DNA of 64,000 nucleotides from Pseudorhodoplanes sp049324435 (GCA_049324435.1 JBMOOQ010000016.1:1-64000); one strand, 5' to 3'; shown: positions 25,910 to 34,712, numbered from the stretch's first letter. Translations and numbers: made by a program. The notes: a model not told the origin generated them from the letters alone.

Positions 25910-27805
25910 TCAGGCCTTTTGATCGATGGTGATGACTCGCGCCGAGGGCGGGTCGGAATACATTTCGTCCACCAGCGCCCTGCGATGGTTCAGCACAGCG
26001 CGCTGATTGATCGAACCCTTGTCGGTGATCTCGCCGACATCGAGCGAGGGCGGCTCTGCCAGCAGCACCGCCCTCATGACCCTGTTGGACGAACCGGTCG
26101 AGGTCTTGGCAAAGCTCGTCAGCAATTCCTTGAATTTTGCCTTCACACCCGGATGGTCAAGAACCTCGGTCGCCGATGCGGTCCCAGGCAGGTCTGTTGC
26201 GAACGCGCGCAGCGAGTCCGTATCGGGGATGACGATGACCGCGATATAGTCGCGATCCGCGCCGCCGATCACAACGTCGCGCACATACGGCGCGAAATGC
26301 GAAATGAACGACGCGCGCAGCGGACCGACGCTGACCCATGTGCCGGTGCCGAGCTTGAAATCTTCGGCGATGCGGCCATCGAACAGCAATCCCTGAAGCG
26401 GATTGTTTTCGTCCTCGAATTTCAGGGCGTCGCCGATCTTGTAGAAACCTTCCTCGTCGAAGGCCTTGGCAGTGAGTTCGGGCTGGCGCCAATAGCCTGG
26501 CGTGATGTGCGGTCCCTTGAACCGCGCTTCGAGTTTGCCATCGACCGGGACCAGCTTCAGCGTCGAGCCGCGCGCCGGCAGACCCATATTCACACCATGG
26601 CTCGACTCCCACATCCGGCTCATCGCAAAGGGCGCCGTCTCGGTGGATCCGAGGCCTGTGAGGAACAGGATGCGCTGTCCCACGGTCTGGATGGCGAGCT
26701 GCTGATACTCGTCATAGACATGCTGCGCAATTGCGGCGCCGGCATACCACAACACTTTCAGGCGCGAGAAAAAGTTGCGGCGCAGCTGTTCGTCCGTGCG
26801 GAAGAAGGGCAGAAGCGCCTCGTAGCCTTTCGGCACATTGAAATACCAGGTGCAGGCCACGTCTTTCAGATTGCGCACCGTGTGCTCGATTGCGCCGGGC
26901 AGCGGCTTGCCTTCGTCGATATAGAAGGTGCCTCCGTTATAGAGCACGAGGCCGAAATCGTGGTTGCCGCCGGCGGTGTGATGCCATGGCGCCCAGTCGA
27001 GGATCGTCGGCGGTTCGTCCTGCAGATACTGCAGCGCCGACCGCACCATGATCTGGTTCGAGCACCACATCCGCTGGGTGTTGATCACGGCTTTCGGCAT
27101 ACCGGTCGAGCCGGACGTGAACAGGAATTTCGCGATGGTGTCGGGTCCGACCCTCTCGTGCGCGTCTTCGACCGCATCGGTAGGTACCGTGGCCGCAAGA
27201 TCGTCAAAAGCGATCGCCTTGCGTCCGGGCATTGGGTTGCGGGTGAAGACGAGTTCGACGTCATCAGGGACAATCGCCGCGATCGCCTTGCCGAATTGCT
27301 GGCCATCGGCGGCGAATACCATTCCCGGTGTCAGCAGATCGACGATGTAACGCAGCTTGCCGAAGTCAGAGGAGACCAGCGAATAGGCCGGGGAAATCGG
27401 CGCGTAGGCTATGCCGGCGTACAGGCAGCCGAGCGCAAGCATTGCATGTTCGAGATCGTTGCCCGACAGGATTGCAACGGGGCGCTCGGCAGACAGGTTG
27501 CGCGACAAAAGCGATTGCCCGATGCATTTGGCGTATTGCAGCGCCTGGGCATAGGTGATGTGCCGCCATTGGCCGTTCGCGTCGCGCGCTGCGATGAAGG
27601 TCCGATCGGGTGTCTCGTTTGCCCAATGAACCAGCCGATCGGTGATGCGCGGCGGATAATCGCCGAGCGGATAGCGCGAACGGATCAGCATGGTGCCGTC
27701 CGTCCGGCGCTCGATGTCGATCTCCGGCTTTTCCAGCTTGACCGGCCGGATTGGGGCCGGCGTATCGCCAAGCGGAATCTGGGGCGCTTGCGCCATCTGC
27801 GTCAT
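25910..27805 (-). CDS. Feruloyl-CoA synthase (hydroxycinnamate:CoA ligase)
   Basis: Adenylate-forming CoA ligase, 631 aa. The P-loop-like motif TSGSTGMPKAV is at about 230-240, and LTGLGSTETAPFAM gives the A5 region. The middle segment WAPWHHTAGGNHDFGLVLYNGGTFYID (key residues WHHTAGGN) is typical of feruloyl-CoA synthases rather than of 4-coumarate ligases from plants. It would activate ferulate, p-coumarate or caffeate to the CoA thioester in the cytoplasm. It follows the crotonase gene by 43 bp and is directly coupled to the thiolase. The C-terminal AMP-binding domain appears intact (FLKTGT-like DFKLGTGTWVSVGPLR). Confidence 0.85.
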   Translation of the reverse strand: MTQMAQAPQIPLGDTPAPIRPVKLEKPEIDIERRTDGTMLIRSRYPLGDYPPRITDRLVHWANETPDRTFIAARDANGQWRHITYAQALQYAKCIGQSLLSRNLSAERPVAILSGNDLEHAMLALGCLYAGIAYAPISPAYSLVSSDFGKLRYIVDLLTPGMVFAADGQQFGKAIAAIVPDDVELVFTRNPMPGRKAIAFDDLAATVPTDAVEDAHERVGPDTIAKFLFTSGSTGMPKAVINTQRMWCSNQIMVRSALQYLQDEPPTILDWAPWHHTAGGNHDFGLVLYNGGTFYIDEGKPLPGAIEHTVRNLKDVACTWYFNVPKGYEALLPFFRTDEQLRRNFFSRLKVLWYAGAAIAQHVYDEYQQLAIQTVGQRILFLTGLGSTETAPFAMSRMWESSHGVNMGLPARGSTLKLVPVDGKLEARFKGPHITPGYWRQPELTAKAFDEEGFYKIGDALKFEDENNPLQGLLFDGRIAEDFKLGTGTWVSVGPLRASFISHFAPYVRDVVIGGADRDYIAVIVIPDTDSLRAFATDLPGTASATEVLDHPGVKAKFKELLTSFAKTSTGSSNRVMRAVLLAEPPSLDVGEITDKGSINQRAVLNHRRALVDEMYSDPPSARVITIDQKA

Positions 27806-27848
27806 TCCTACCCTGCGCGGCGTCTCTTGTTATCGATCGACACGTCGA

Positions 27849-28652
27849 TCAGCCCTTGTGCAGGGCTTTGGGCGCTCGCTTTTCCAAGAAATCCTTCAGC
27901 CGGGCCTGCGCTTCCTCGCTGCCGGAGGAGATCGCCGCCATCAGCGCCTCCATCATATATCCGCCCGGACGGTCGATGTCCGCAATCCTGGGCAGCGCAT
28001 GCATCACCGCATAATTGGTCATCGGCGTGTTGGCCGCACAGCGTTTTGCGAGCTCGATACCCTTTTCGAGGCCGGTGCCATTCTCGACCAGATAATGGGA
28101 CAGCCCCATTCTCAGCCCATCCTCGGCGCCGTAGGTGCGGCCCGTCAGCATCATGTCCATCATGCGCGACGCGCCGATCAGGCGCGGGATGCGCACCGAG
28201 CCGCCGCCGCCGACATAGATTCCGCGCACGCCTTCCGGCAGCGCGTAATAGGTGGATTGCTCCGCGACCCGGACATGGCACGCGGACGCAAGCTCGAGGC
28301 CGCCGCCCACCACCGCGCCATGCAGCACCGCGATCACCGGCACCTTGCCGAATTCGAACTGGTCGAACACGCGATGCCAGTTGCGCGAGTGATGGACGGA
28401 CTCGACGGTGTCGCGCACGGTGAGCTCCGACAGGTCGAGGCCGGCAGAAAAGTGGTCGCCATCGCCGGTCAGCACCACGGCGCGGATATCCGACGGCAGG
28501 CCGTTGAAATACGCCTCGATGCCCATCACCAGCGTGTCGTTCAGCGCATTGCGCTTTTCCGGACGCGACAGGCGCAGGAAGCCGATTTCACCGTCGCGTT
28601 CGGCCGTCACGACGGAGGGCAGGTTCGGAATGTCGATCTTGGTCCTTGGCAT
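27849..28652 (-). CDS. Crotonase / enoyl-CoA hydratase family
   Basis: A 267-aa crotonase-fold enzyme from the ATG at 28652 (an extension to 28733 runs through the operator palindrome and is rejected). The oxyanion-hole segments are DHFSAGLDL (about 66-74) and HGAVVGGGLEL. A glutamate at about 140 (ALPEGVRGIYVGGGGS) is in the place of a catalytic acid/base. It heads the minus-strand operon and likely hydrates the hydroxycinnamoyl-CoA double bond. It could instead be a hydratase-lyase making vanillin-type aldehydes, but the downstream SDR, thiolase and thioesterase fit beta-oxidation better. Confidence 0.82.
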   Translation of the reverse strand: MPRTKIDIPNLPSVVTAERDGEIGFLRLSRPEKRNALNDTLVMGIEAYFNGLPSDIRAVVLTGDGDHFSAGLDLSELTVRDTVESVHHSRNWHRVFDQFEFGKVPVIAVLHGAVVGGGLELASACHVRVAEQSTYYALPEGVRGIYVGGGGSVRIPRLIGASRMMDMMLTGRTYGAEDGLRMGLSHYLVENGTGLEKGIELAKRCAANTPMTNYAVMHALPRIADIDRPGGYMMEALMAAISSGSEEAQARLKDFLEKRAPKALHKG

Positions 28653-28686
28653 CGGTCCCCGAGACGGCCTCAGCAGGCTTTGGTCT

Positions 28687-28709
28687 AATTGTTGTGGTTG
28701 ACAACAATT
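28687..28709. promoter_or_regulatory. 23-bp palindromic operator before the crotonase gene
   Basis: A perfect 9-bp inverted repeat AATTGTTGT / ACAACAATT with a 5-bp spacer (GGTTG). It lies 34 bp upstream of the crotonase start, in leader/promoter position on the minus strand; a possible -35 TTGACC is at 28733-28728. Size and symmetry fit a MarR dimer site. A related but imperfect site lies before marR and dctP. Confidence 0.7.
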
Positions 28710-28854
28710 TCCCGAAATCGGTCCCGGGGTCAATCCCCATCCTTACAAGTATGGAAGAAAAAGTGCCTCAAATATTGGGGTTTCTGCCCATCCGGGCCTC
28801 CGGTCCTTGCAGGGCCGCGGATGGGTGGGGCTCGATCATGACCGGCCCGGGACG

Positions 28855-29310
28855 TCACAGCACCTCGTACACGTCGAGCTTTACCGCGTTCTTCTCGCGC
28901 TGCCCGCGCGCGATGGTGATGACCCGGTTCAGCCAGTCGAACTCTTTGTCGCCGGTTTCGAATCGCATGCAGGTCCGGAAATAATAGAGCGACGGGTCGA
29001 CACTCTCGCCGGTCAGAAGCCGCGCCAGCACCTCGGGCGGCCCGTGGCGGATACCTTCGCTGTAGACCAGAACCAACGCTCCACTGTCGCTTTGTATGGT
29101 GTAGCGCGCCTCGACATGGGCGGCGCCGTCGGCGCGGACGAATTGCCAGTCGGCCCCGCCGGGCAAAATTTTGCCGGTCAATTTTCCGGTGACGGTACCG
29201 CCGAGAATGTTAATGACGCGCCGCTCCCCGATCGGGGTCTTCCCGAATTGCAGGATGTCGGCGAGTTCGGCATGGACGCGGAGGATCGGTTCGGGGGAGA
29301 TCAGGGTCAT
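28855..29310 (-). CDS. DUF3237 family protein
   Basis: A 151-aa protein from the ATG at 29310, matching the size of DUF3237 domain proteins (a small beta-barrel family of unknown function). Typical features are the start PEPILRVHAEL, GERRVINILGGTVTG, and DPSLYYFRTCMRFETG near the C terminus. A longer start at 29358 with GGGGGG upstream is possible. In alphaproteobacteria such proteins often sit beside aromatic-degradation genes, which is also the case here (divergent from the CoA-transferase genes). No function can be assigned. A hairpin-rich stretch at about 28787-28826 follows its stop and may terminate it. Confidence 0.72.
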   Translation of the reverse strand: MTLISPEPILRVHAELADILQFGKTPIGERRVINILGGTVTGKLTGKILPGGADWQFVRADGAAHVEARYTIQSDSGALVLVYSEGIRHGPPEVLARLLTGESVDPSLYYFRTCMRFETGDKEFDWLNRVITIARGQREKNAVKLDVYEVL

Positions 29311-29435
29311 GTCAGGTGTGCCGCCAAAACATTGGACTTGGAGCGAATTCGCTGGCATTTGACCCCCCGAAACCGGCTCCGTAAATTGAAAAATGAAAGG
29401 GTGCACGCCGAGGCGTGTGTGAGGAATCGTCCGAT

Positions 29436-30296
29436 ATGTCGCGTGTGATGTCGCTTGAAGAGGCCGTGTCATCGATCATCAAGGATGGCGATACGGTCGC
29501 GATGGAAGGCTTTACCCATCTGATTCCGCATGCCGCGGGTCATGAGATCATCCGCCAGGGCAAGAAGCATCTGACGCTTTTGCGCATGACGCCGGATCTG
29601 ATCTACGATCAGATGATTGGGATGGGCTGCGCCGACAAGATCATCTTCTCATGGGGCGGCAACCCTGGCGTCGGCTCGCTGCACCGGCTGCGCGATGCGG
29701 TCGAGAATGGCTGGCCGAACAGAATTGAGATCGTCGAGCATTCGCATGCCGCAATGGCCAACGCCTATGCCGCCGGCGCTGCCGGCCTGCCTTTTACGGT
29801 GTTCCGCGGTTACATCGGTACCGACCTGCCGAAGGTGAATCCGGCGATCAAGTTCATCAACTGCCCCTATACCGGAGAGAGGCTCGCGACTGTGCCGGCG
29901 CACCGTCCCGACGTCGCAGTGATCCATGCGCTGCGCGCCGACAAGGACGGCAATGTTCTCCTCGAAGGCATTCTGGGCGTGCAGAAGGAAGCGGTGCTCG
30001 CTGCGAAAAAGTCGATCGTCACGGTAGAAGAAATTGTCGACGATTTCGGCCCGCGCAACCTTAATGCGGTGATCCTGCCGAGCTGGACTGTCGGCGCAAT
30101 CTCGGTGGTGCCGGGCGGCGCGTTCCCGTCCTATGCGCAGGGCTATTACAAGCGCTTCAATGCCTTCTACAAGCAATGGGATGGCATCGCGCGCGACCGC
30201 GATACGTTCCTCGCCTGGATGAAAGAGAACGTCCTCTCCAAGAAGCCGGAGGATTTCGCGCGTCACGTCGAAGGCTTGCGGACGGCAGCGGAGTAA
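29436..30296 (+). CDS. 3-oxoadipate CoA-transferase-type subunit A
   Basis: Alpha subunit of a class I CoA-transferase, about 286 aa. It has the nucleotide/CoA-binding type start DGDTVAMEGFTHLIPHAAGHEIIR and later ADKIIFSWGGNPGVGSLHRLR. Its length and sequence are closer to the glutaconate CoA-transferase/CatI branch than to the shorter PcaI branch. The ATG at 29436 is preceded by GAGGA; an in-frame GTG at 29415 is an alternative. It is followed six bases later by subunit B, then pcaF, pcaH and pcaG, so its role as succinyl-CoA:3-oxoadipate CoA-transferase is likely from context. Confidence 0.8.
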   Translation: MSRVMSLEEAVSSIIKDGDTVAMEGFTHLIPHAAGHEIIRQGKKHLTLLRMTPDLIYDQMIGMGCADKIIFSWGGNPGVGSLHRLRDAVENGWPNRIEIVEHSHAAMANAYAAGAAGLPFTVFRGYIGTDLPKVNPAIKFINCPYTGERLATVPAHRPDVAVIHALRADKDGNVLLEGILGVQKEAVLAAKKSIVTVEEIVDDFGPRNLNAVILPSWTVGAISVVPGGAFPSYAQGYYKRFNAFYKQWDGIARDRDTFLAWMKENVLSKKPEDFARHVEGLRTAAE

Positions 30297-30302
30297 TTTG
30301 CG

Positions 30303-31073
30303 ATGAATTACAAGCCCAATGAAATGATGACCATCGCCGCCGCGCGCGCGCTGAAGAACAGTGACGTGACGTTCGTGGGCATCGGCATGCCGTCGGCGGC
30401 CGCCAACCTTGCGCGCCTCACCCATGCACCCGAGATTACGCTGATCTACGAATCCGGCACGCTCGCGACCAAGCCAACCGTGTTGCCGCTCTCGATCGGC
30501 GACGGCGAGTTGTGCGAGACCGCGCTGACCACGGTGTCGGTGCCGGAAATGTTCCGCTACTGGCTGCAGGGCGGCCGCATCACCGTTGGCTTTCTGGGCG
30601 GCGCGCAGATTGACAAGTATGCAAACCTGAACACCACGGTGGTCGGCCCCTACGACAAGCCGAAGGTTCGGCTGCCGGGCGGCGGCGGCGCGCCCGAGAT
30701 CGCAACCTCCTGCGGCGAGATCTTCATCATCATGGCGCAGGGCAAGCGCTCGTTCGTGGACAAGCTCGACTTCATCACATCGCTTGGGCACGGCGAGGGT
30801 GGCGATCACCGCGAGCGCCTCGGCGTCAAGACCAAGGGCCCGACCAAGCTCGTGACCGATCTGTGCGTGTTCGAGCCGGATCCGGTGACGAAGGAAATGA
30901 CGGTGACGTCGATTCATCCGGGTGTGACCCGCGAGCAGATCCAGGACAATACCGGCTGGACCGTGAAATATGCCGATAAGGTCGCAGAAACCCCGGCCCC
31001 GACCGAAAAAGAGCTGACGGTGCTGCGCGAACTGCATGCCCGCACTGCGCGCGCACACGGCGAGGCGGCCTAG
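30303..31073 (+). CDS. 3-oxoadipate CoA-transferase-type subunit B
   Basis: Beta subunit that carries the catalytic glutamate, here in IYESGTLATKP (about residues 50-60), which forms the glutamyl-CoA intermediate in the family. The 256-aa length fits the CatJ/GctB type. GGGGAPEIATSCG and LDFITSLGHGEG are further conserved stretches. It ends with an Ala/Glu-rich tail. The gap to subunit A is six bases. A hairpin lies between this gene and pcaF. Together A and B should transfer CoA from succinyl-CoA to 3-oxoadipate. Confidence 0.8.
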   Translation: MNYKPNEMMTIAAARALKNSDVTFVGIGMPSAAANLARLTHAPEITLIYESGTLATKPTVLPLSIGDGELCETALTTVSVPEMFRYWLQGGRITVGFLGGAQIDKYANLNTTVVGPYDKPKVRLPGGGGAPEIATSCGEIFIIMAQGKRSFVDKLDFITSLGHGEGGDHRERLGVKTKGPTKLVTDLCVFEPDPVTKEMTVTSIHPGVTREQIQDNTGWTVKYADKVAETPAPTEKELTVLRELHARTARAHGEAA

Positions 31074-31103
31074 CGCGGGCATCGAATGAAATAAAGGTTT
31101 CTT

Positions 31104-31121
31104 CCTCCCGGCTCCGGGAGG
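31104..31121. repeat. Intercistronic hairpin before pcaF
   Basis: CCTCCCGG / CCGGGAGG with a two-base gap, between the CoA-transferase B gene and pcaF. GGGAGG and a downstream GAAGAAAGG also provide purine-rich sequence near the pcaF start. It may adjust message stability or translation; no U tract follows, so it is not a standard terminator. Confidence 0.5.
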
Positions 31122-31142
31122 CGAGAAGAAAGGCACAACACC

Positions 31143-32348
31143 ATGCGTGACGTTTTCCTGTGCGATGCCGCCCGCACCGCGATTGGCCGCTATGGCGGAT
31201 CGCTCTCTAAGGTGCGCACTGACGACCTTGCTTCCGCCCCGATCAAGGCGCTGGTGAAGCGTAATCCAAACGTTGACTGGTCTGCGCTCGACGAGGTGAT
31301 CTTCGGTTGCGCCAATCAGGCCGGCGAGGACAACCGCAACGTCGCTCGCATGGCGCTTTTGCTGGCCGGTCTGCCGGATTCGGTGCCCGGCATCACCGTC
31401 AACCGGCTCTGCGCATCGGGACTGAACGCGGTGGGTGACGCCGCGCGCGCGATCCGTGCCGGCGAGATCGATTTTGCGATCGCCGGAGGTGTGGAATCGA
31501 TGACGCGGGCGCCGTTCGTGATGGGCAAGGCGCAGGAAGCGTTCTCGCGTCAGGCCGATATTTACGACACCACCATTGGCTGGCGCTTCATCAATCCGCT
31601 GATGAAAAAGCAGTACGGCGTCGATTCCATGCCGGAGACCGGCGAGAATGTCGCCGAGGAATTCCAGGTGAAACGCGCCGATCAGGATGCCTTTGCGTTC
31701 CGCTCCCAGCAGCGCGCCGGCAAGGCGCAAGCCGCGGGTTTTTTCGCTGAGGAGATCATCCCCGTCGAGATTCCCGGGAAGAAGGGCGAAGTCACTATTT
31801 TCGACAAGGACGAGCACATTCGCGCCGACACCACGCTTGAAGCACTCGCCAAGCTCAAGACGCCGTTCCGCGAGAATGGAACCGTCACTGCCGGCAATGC
31901 ATCCGGGGTGAACGACGGCGCGGCCGCCATGATCCTCGCATCGGAAGCGGCGGTGAAGAAGCACGGGCTGAAACCGCGCGCCCGCATCCTTGGTATGGCG
32001 TCGGCCGGTGTGCCGCCGCGCATTATGGGGATCGGCCCGGTGCCGTCAACGCGCAAGCTGATGGATAAGCTTGGGTTGAAAATTACGGATTTTGACGTGA
32101 TCGAACTCAATGAGGCATTCGCCTCGCAGGGCCTTGCGGTTTTGCGTCAGCTCGGTGTGCCGGACGATGCTGAGCATGTGAATCCGCATGGCGGTGCCAT
32201 TGCGCTCGGTCATCCGCTGGGCATGTCGGGTGCGCGGATCGCAATGACTGCCGCCCATGCGCTGGAAAAGCGCGGCGGCAAGAAGGCGCTCGCAACCATG
32301 TGCGTGGGTGTCGGTCAGGGCGTGTCGCTTGCGTTGGAGCGCGTTTGA
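31143..32348 (+). CDS. pcaF: 3-oxoadipyl-CoA thiolase
   Basis: Final step of the beta-ketoadipate pathway: 3-oxoadipyl-CoA plus CoA gives succinyl-CoA and acetyl-CoA. The 401-aa protein has the catalytic cysteine C90 in NRLCASGLNAV, the histidine block GGAIALGHPLGMSG, and the C-terminal cysteine in TMCVGVGQG. The insert INPLMKKQYGVDSMPETGENVA is typical of PcaF/PaaJ thiolases and separates it from PHB thiolases. Its place between a CoA-transferase pair and pcaHG supports the assignment. Confidence 0.92.
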   Translation: MRDVFLCDAARTAIGRYGGSLSKVRTDDLASAPIKALVKRNPNVDWSALDEVIFGCANQAGEDNRNVARMALLLAGLPDSVPGITVNRLCASGLNAVGDAARAIRAGEIDFAIAGGVESMTRAPFVMGKAQEAFSRQADIYDTTIGWRFINPLMKKQYGVDSMPETGENVAEEFQVKRADQDAFAFRSQQRAGKAQAAGFFAEEIIPVEIPGKKGEVTIFDKDEHIRADTTLEALAKLKTPFRENGTVTAGNASGVNDGAAAMILASEAAVKKHGLKPRARILGMASAGVPPRIMGIGPVPSTRKLMDKLGLKITDFDVIELNEAFASQGLAVLRQLGVPDDAEHVNPHGGAIALGHPLGMSGARIAMTAAHALEKRGGKKALATMCVGVGQGVSLALERV

Positions 32349-32498
32349 TATTGGTCAATGCAGAACACGGAATTCGCCGGCAAATTTTCGCGACCGGCGG
32401 CTGCGTGAAAGCGGCGCGGAATTCCGCGAGGAAATGAGAGTGAATGTCGGGTCCGCGCGTTTTGCGCGCGGCCGTATTGTCGACGAGGGAAAGTAACG

Positions 32499-33200
32499 AT
32501 GTCTCTGATCTATCCGCTGGATGGGCTTTCGGCTTATCCAAAGCATCTGTCGCCGGATTACAAGAGCACGGTGAAGCGGTCGCCGACCAAGCCGCTGATC
32601 CTGGCTCCGCACACGCTGTCCGAGCTGACCGGCCCGATCTACGGTCACGATGCGATTCAGGAATTCGACAACGATCTGACCAAGCAGGGCAAGGGCGAGC
32701 CGCTGGGCGAGCGCATCATCGTGCACGGCTATGTGCTCGACGAAGACAAGCGGCCGGTGCCCGAAGCGCTGGTGGAAATCTGGCAGGCCAATGCCTGCGG
32801 CCGCTATGTTCATATCGTCGATCAGCATCCGGCGCCGCTCGATCCGAACTTCACAGGCGCGGGCCGCACCGTCACCGACAAGAACGGCTATTACAAATTC
32901 ATCACCGTGAAACCAGGCGCGTATCCCTGGGGTAATCACTACAATGCCTGGCGGCCCAATCACATCCACTTCTCGGTGTTCGGGCACTCGTTCCTGTCGC
33001 GGCTTGTCACCCAGATGTATTTCCCGGGCGACTATCTGTTTCCGTTCGATCCGATCTTCAATTCGGTGCCGGACGAGAAGGACCGCGCGCGCTTGATTGC
33101 GAGCTTCGATCTGGAAAATACCGTGCCGGACTGGGCGCTCTGCTTCCGCTTCGACATCGTGTTGCGCGGCCGCGAACAAACTCCTCCGGATCTCGACTAA
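32499..33200 (+). CDS. pcaH: Protocatechuate 3,4-dioxygenase beta subunit
   Basis: Iron-binding subunit of the intradiol ring-cleavage dioxygenase that opens protocatechuate to 3-carboxy-cis,cis-muconate. The 233-aa protein has the four non-heme Fe(III) ligands in expected places: Y103 (CGRYVH), Y142 (GAYPWG), H155 and H157 (NHIHFS). The surrounding PAPLDPNF and WRPNHIHF segments are family hallmarks. It is 150 bp after pcaF, a gap with a GC-rich hairpin and no clear gene, and 20 bp before pcaG. Confidence 0.95.
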   Translation: MSLIYPLDGLSAYPKHLSPDYKSTVKRSPTKPLILAPHTLSELTGPIYGHDAIQEFDNDLTKQGKGEPLGERIIVHGYVLDEDKRPVPEALVEIWQANACGRYVHIVDQHPAPLDPNFTGAGRTVTDKNGYYKFITVKPGAYPWGNHYNAWRPNHIHFSVFGHSFLSRLVTQMYFPGDYLFPFDPIFNSVPDEKDRARLIASFDLENTVPDWALCFRFDIVLRGREQTPPDLD

Positions 33201-33220
33201 TACGAACGGGAATTAAGATC

Positions 33221-33823
33221 ATGTCAGTTCTCACGCCTTCGCAAACCGTCGGCCCGTTCTACGCATACGGCCTTACGCCCAAGGGCCGCGCGCATTGGGA
33301 TCCGGACGGGACCTATTCCTGGAAGGAAACCGTCGGCTCTAACCTCGTCACGCCCGATGTGGTCGGCGATCGCATCCGTATCGAGGGCGGCATCTATGAC
33401 GGCGACGGCAAGCCGATCCCCGACGCGATGCTCGAAATCTGGCAGGCCGACGGCAACGGAAAATACTCGAACGAACCGGGCAGCCGGCGTTTGCCCAATA
33501 CAAAGTTCAAGGGTCACGGCCGTTCGGCCTGCGACAAGGACGGCGTGTTCCAGTTCGACACCGTGAAGCCCGGGCCGGTCCCGGGTCCGGATGGAAAAAT
33601 GCAGGCGCCGCATATTGTGGTCGCGATCTTCGGGCGCGGTATGCTGCGGCAGGTCTATACCCGCATCTATTTCGACGGCGAGGCCGCCAACGCCACCGAT
33701 CCGATCCTTGCGCTGGTGCCGGCCGAGCGGCGCGGCACGTTGATGGCGAAGAAGCAAGGCGACGTCTGGCGTTGGGACGTCCACATGCAGGGCGACAAGG
33801 AAACGGTGTTCTTCCAGATCTGA
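33221..33823 (+). CDS. pcaG: Protocatechuate 3,4-dioxygenase alpha subunit
   Basis: Non-iron partner of PcaH that completes the active-site pocket. The 200-aa protein starts TPSQTVGPFYAYGLTP, typical for PcaG, and has EIWQADGNGKYSNEPGSR and QAPHIVVAIFGRGMLRQVYTRIYF. It lacks the full set of iron ligands of the beta subunit, as expected. It ends the plus-strand run that starts at the CoA-transferase genes, and a strong terminator follows. pcaB, pcaC and pcaD, needed between ring cleavage and the CoA-transferase, are not in the window. Confidence 0.95.
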   Translation: MSVLTPSQTVGPFYAYGLTPKGRAHWDPDGTYSWKETVGSNLVTPDVVGDRIRIEGGIYDGDGKPIPDAMLEIWQADGNGKYSNEPGSRRLPNTKFKGHGRSACDKDGVFQFDTVKPGPVPGPDGKMQAPHIVVAIFGRGMLRQVYTRIYFDGEAANATDPILALVPAERRGTLMAKKQGDVWRWDVHMQGDKETVFFQI

Positions 33824-33856
33824 CCCTGCGCTCGCCGCCAGATTTTGCCGACGACG

Positions 33857-33886
33857 AAAGCCCCTGTCGCCACAGGGGCTTTTTTT
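33857..33886 (+). terminator. Terminator after pcaG
   Basis: Perfect 11-bp stem AAAGCCCCTGT / ACAGGGGCTTT with a 4-nt loop and a run of T at 33880-33886. It ends the pca unit; on the minus strand A-rich sequence also provides some U, so it may serve the convergent membrane-protein gene as well. Confidence 0.9.
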
Positions 33887-34583
33887 ACGCCAGGATGTTT
33901 ACCGCGCGCGCTGCAACGAAGGCGATGGTGAGGAGTGAGATCATCGCCTGGGCCATCATCAACAGCTTGGCACGTTGAGACAGTGGCATGGTGTCGGTCG
34001 GCGAGAATGCGGTGGCGTTGGTAAAGGCCAGAAACAGATAGTCGACGAAACCTGGGGAGAACGGCGCAGCCTCATTTTGGTCGACTAGGGCTTGTGGAAA
34101 CAGAAACTCGAATGTCGTCTTACCCTGTGCGTGGCGTATCGTCGGCCCGCCACCGTCGAGTCCCCAGAACCAGAGTGCAAATACGATGATGTTGATCATC
34201 CAGATGATCACCGCATCGATCAGCAGCGTCGTGCCGGTCTCGCTCTTTCCCGCCAGCAGCGCCCGTACCAGCTCGGCAAGCGCGGCGAAGTTCATCACCA
34301 TCATGACTGCGATCAGTCCGAGTGCAAGGTAGCGGATCACGCGCCACTGGTGATCGACGATGCGGCCAGCGGCAACGGCGCTTCTGCCGCGCTTCTGCCG
34401 CGCGCGAAACATCGCCGCGAGCGGGATCAGCAGCGCGAGTTCCGCCGCCGGCGCTAACCAGCGTGGTCCGAGCGAGAGGTGGTTGATCAGAAAAATCTGC
34501 AGAATCGCGACGACGACGATCGCGCTGCAGGCCAGCCAGAAATCGGCGGCGTGCGCGTCGGGTGATACCGGCCTTTGCTGCAC
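33885..34583 (-). CDS. Membrane protein with possible DUF1345/ion-channel-like C terminus
   Basis: A 232-aa protein with about five to six predicted helices. The last part, DYLFLAFTNATAFSPTDTMPLSQRAKLLMM followed by a helix (key residues FTNATAFSPTDTMPLS), resembles the pore and last helix of two-helix potassium-channel-like proteins and DUF1345 proteins, in which a T-x-x-S-P-TD loop takes the filter place. No canonical TVGYG filter is present, so ion selectivity cannot be claimed. The stop overlaps the end of the pcaG terminator. It has no obvious link to aromatic catabolism. Confidence 0.65.
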   Translation of the reverse strand: MQQRPVSPDAHAADFWLACSAIVVVAILQIFLINHLSLGPRWLAPAAELALLIPLAAMFRARQKRGRSAVAAGRIVDHQWRVIRYLALGLIAVMMVMNFAALAELVRALLAGKSETGTTLLIDAVIIWMINIIVFALWFWGLDGGGPTIRHAQGKTTFEFLFPQALVDQNEAAPFSPGFVDYLFLAFTNATAFSPTDTMPLSQRAKLLMMAQAMISLLTIAFVAARAVNILA

Positions 34584-34642
34584 GGGTGAAGGTCTTCCCC
34601 GAGGGATTGGCTGAAACTCACACTATCACGCCGGTGCCGGAT

Positions 34643-34678
34643 ACAAAAAAGGCCCCGGTGCAATCGCTCCGGGGCCTT
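34643..34678 (-). terminator. Terminator of the ligM-like gene
   Basis: A 10-bp stem AAGGCCCCGG / CCGGGGCCTT with a 10-nt loop (34649-34678). On the minus strand it is followed by TTTTTTGT. It lies 35 bp after the ligM-like stop. Confidence 0.88.
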
Positions 34679-34712
34679 CCAGTTCAGAAGCGTGCCTTGG
34701 GAGTTACGCTTT

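Noticed and set aside
27849..28652. Crotonase as a hydroxycinnamoyl-CoA hydratase-lyase giving vanillin
   Set aside because: Its operon holds SDR and thiolase genes and no aldehyde dehydrogenase is in the window, so a hydratase role is favoured. Not fully excluded.
28787..28826. Hairpin CCCATCCGGGCC ... GGATGGG as a standard terminator of the DUF3237 gene
   Set aside because: Pairing is imperfect and no U tract follows on the minus strand; kept only as a possibility in the gene entry.
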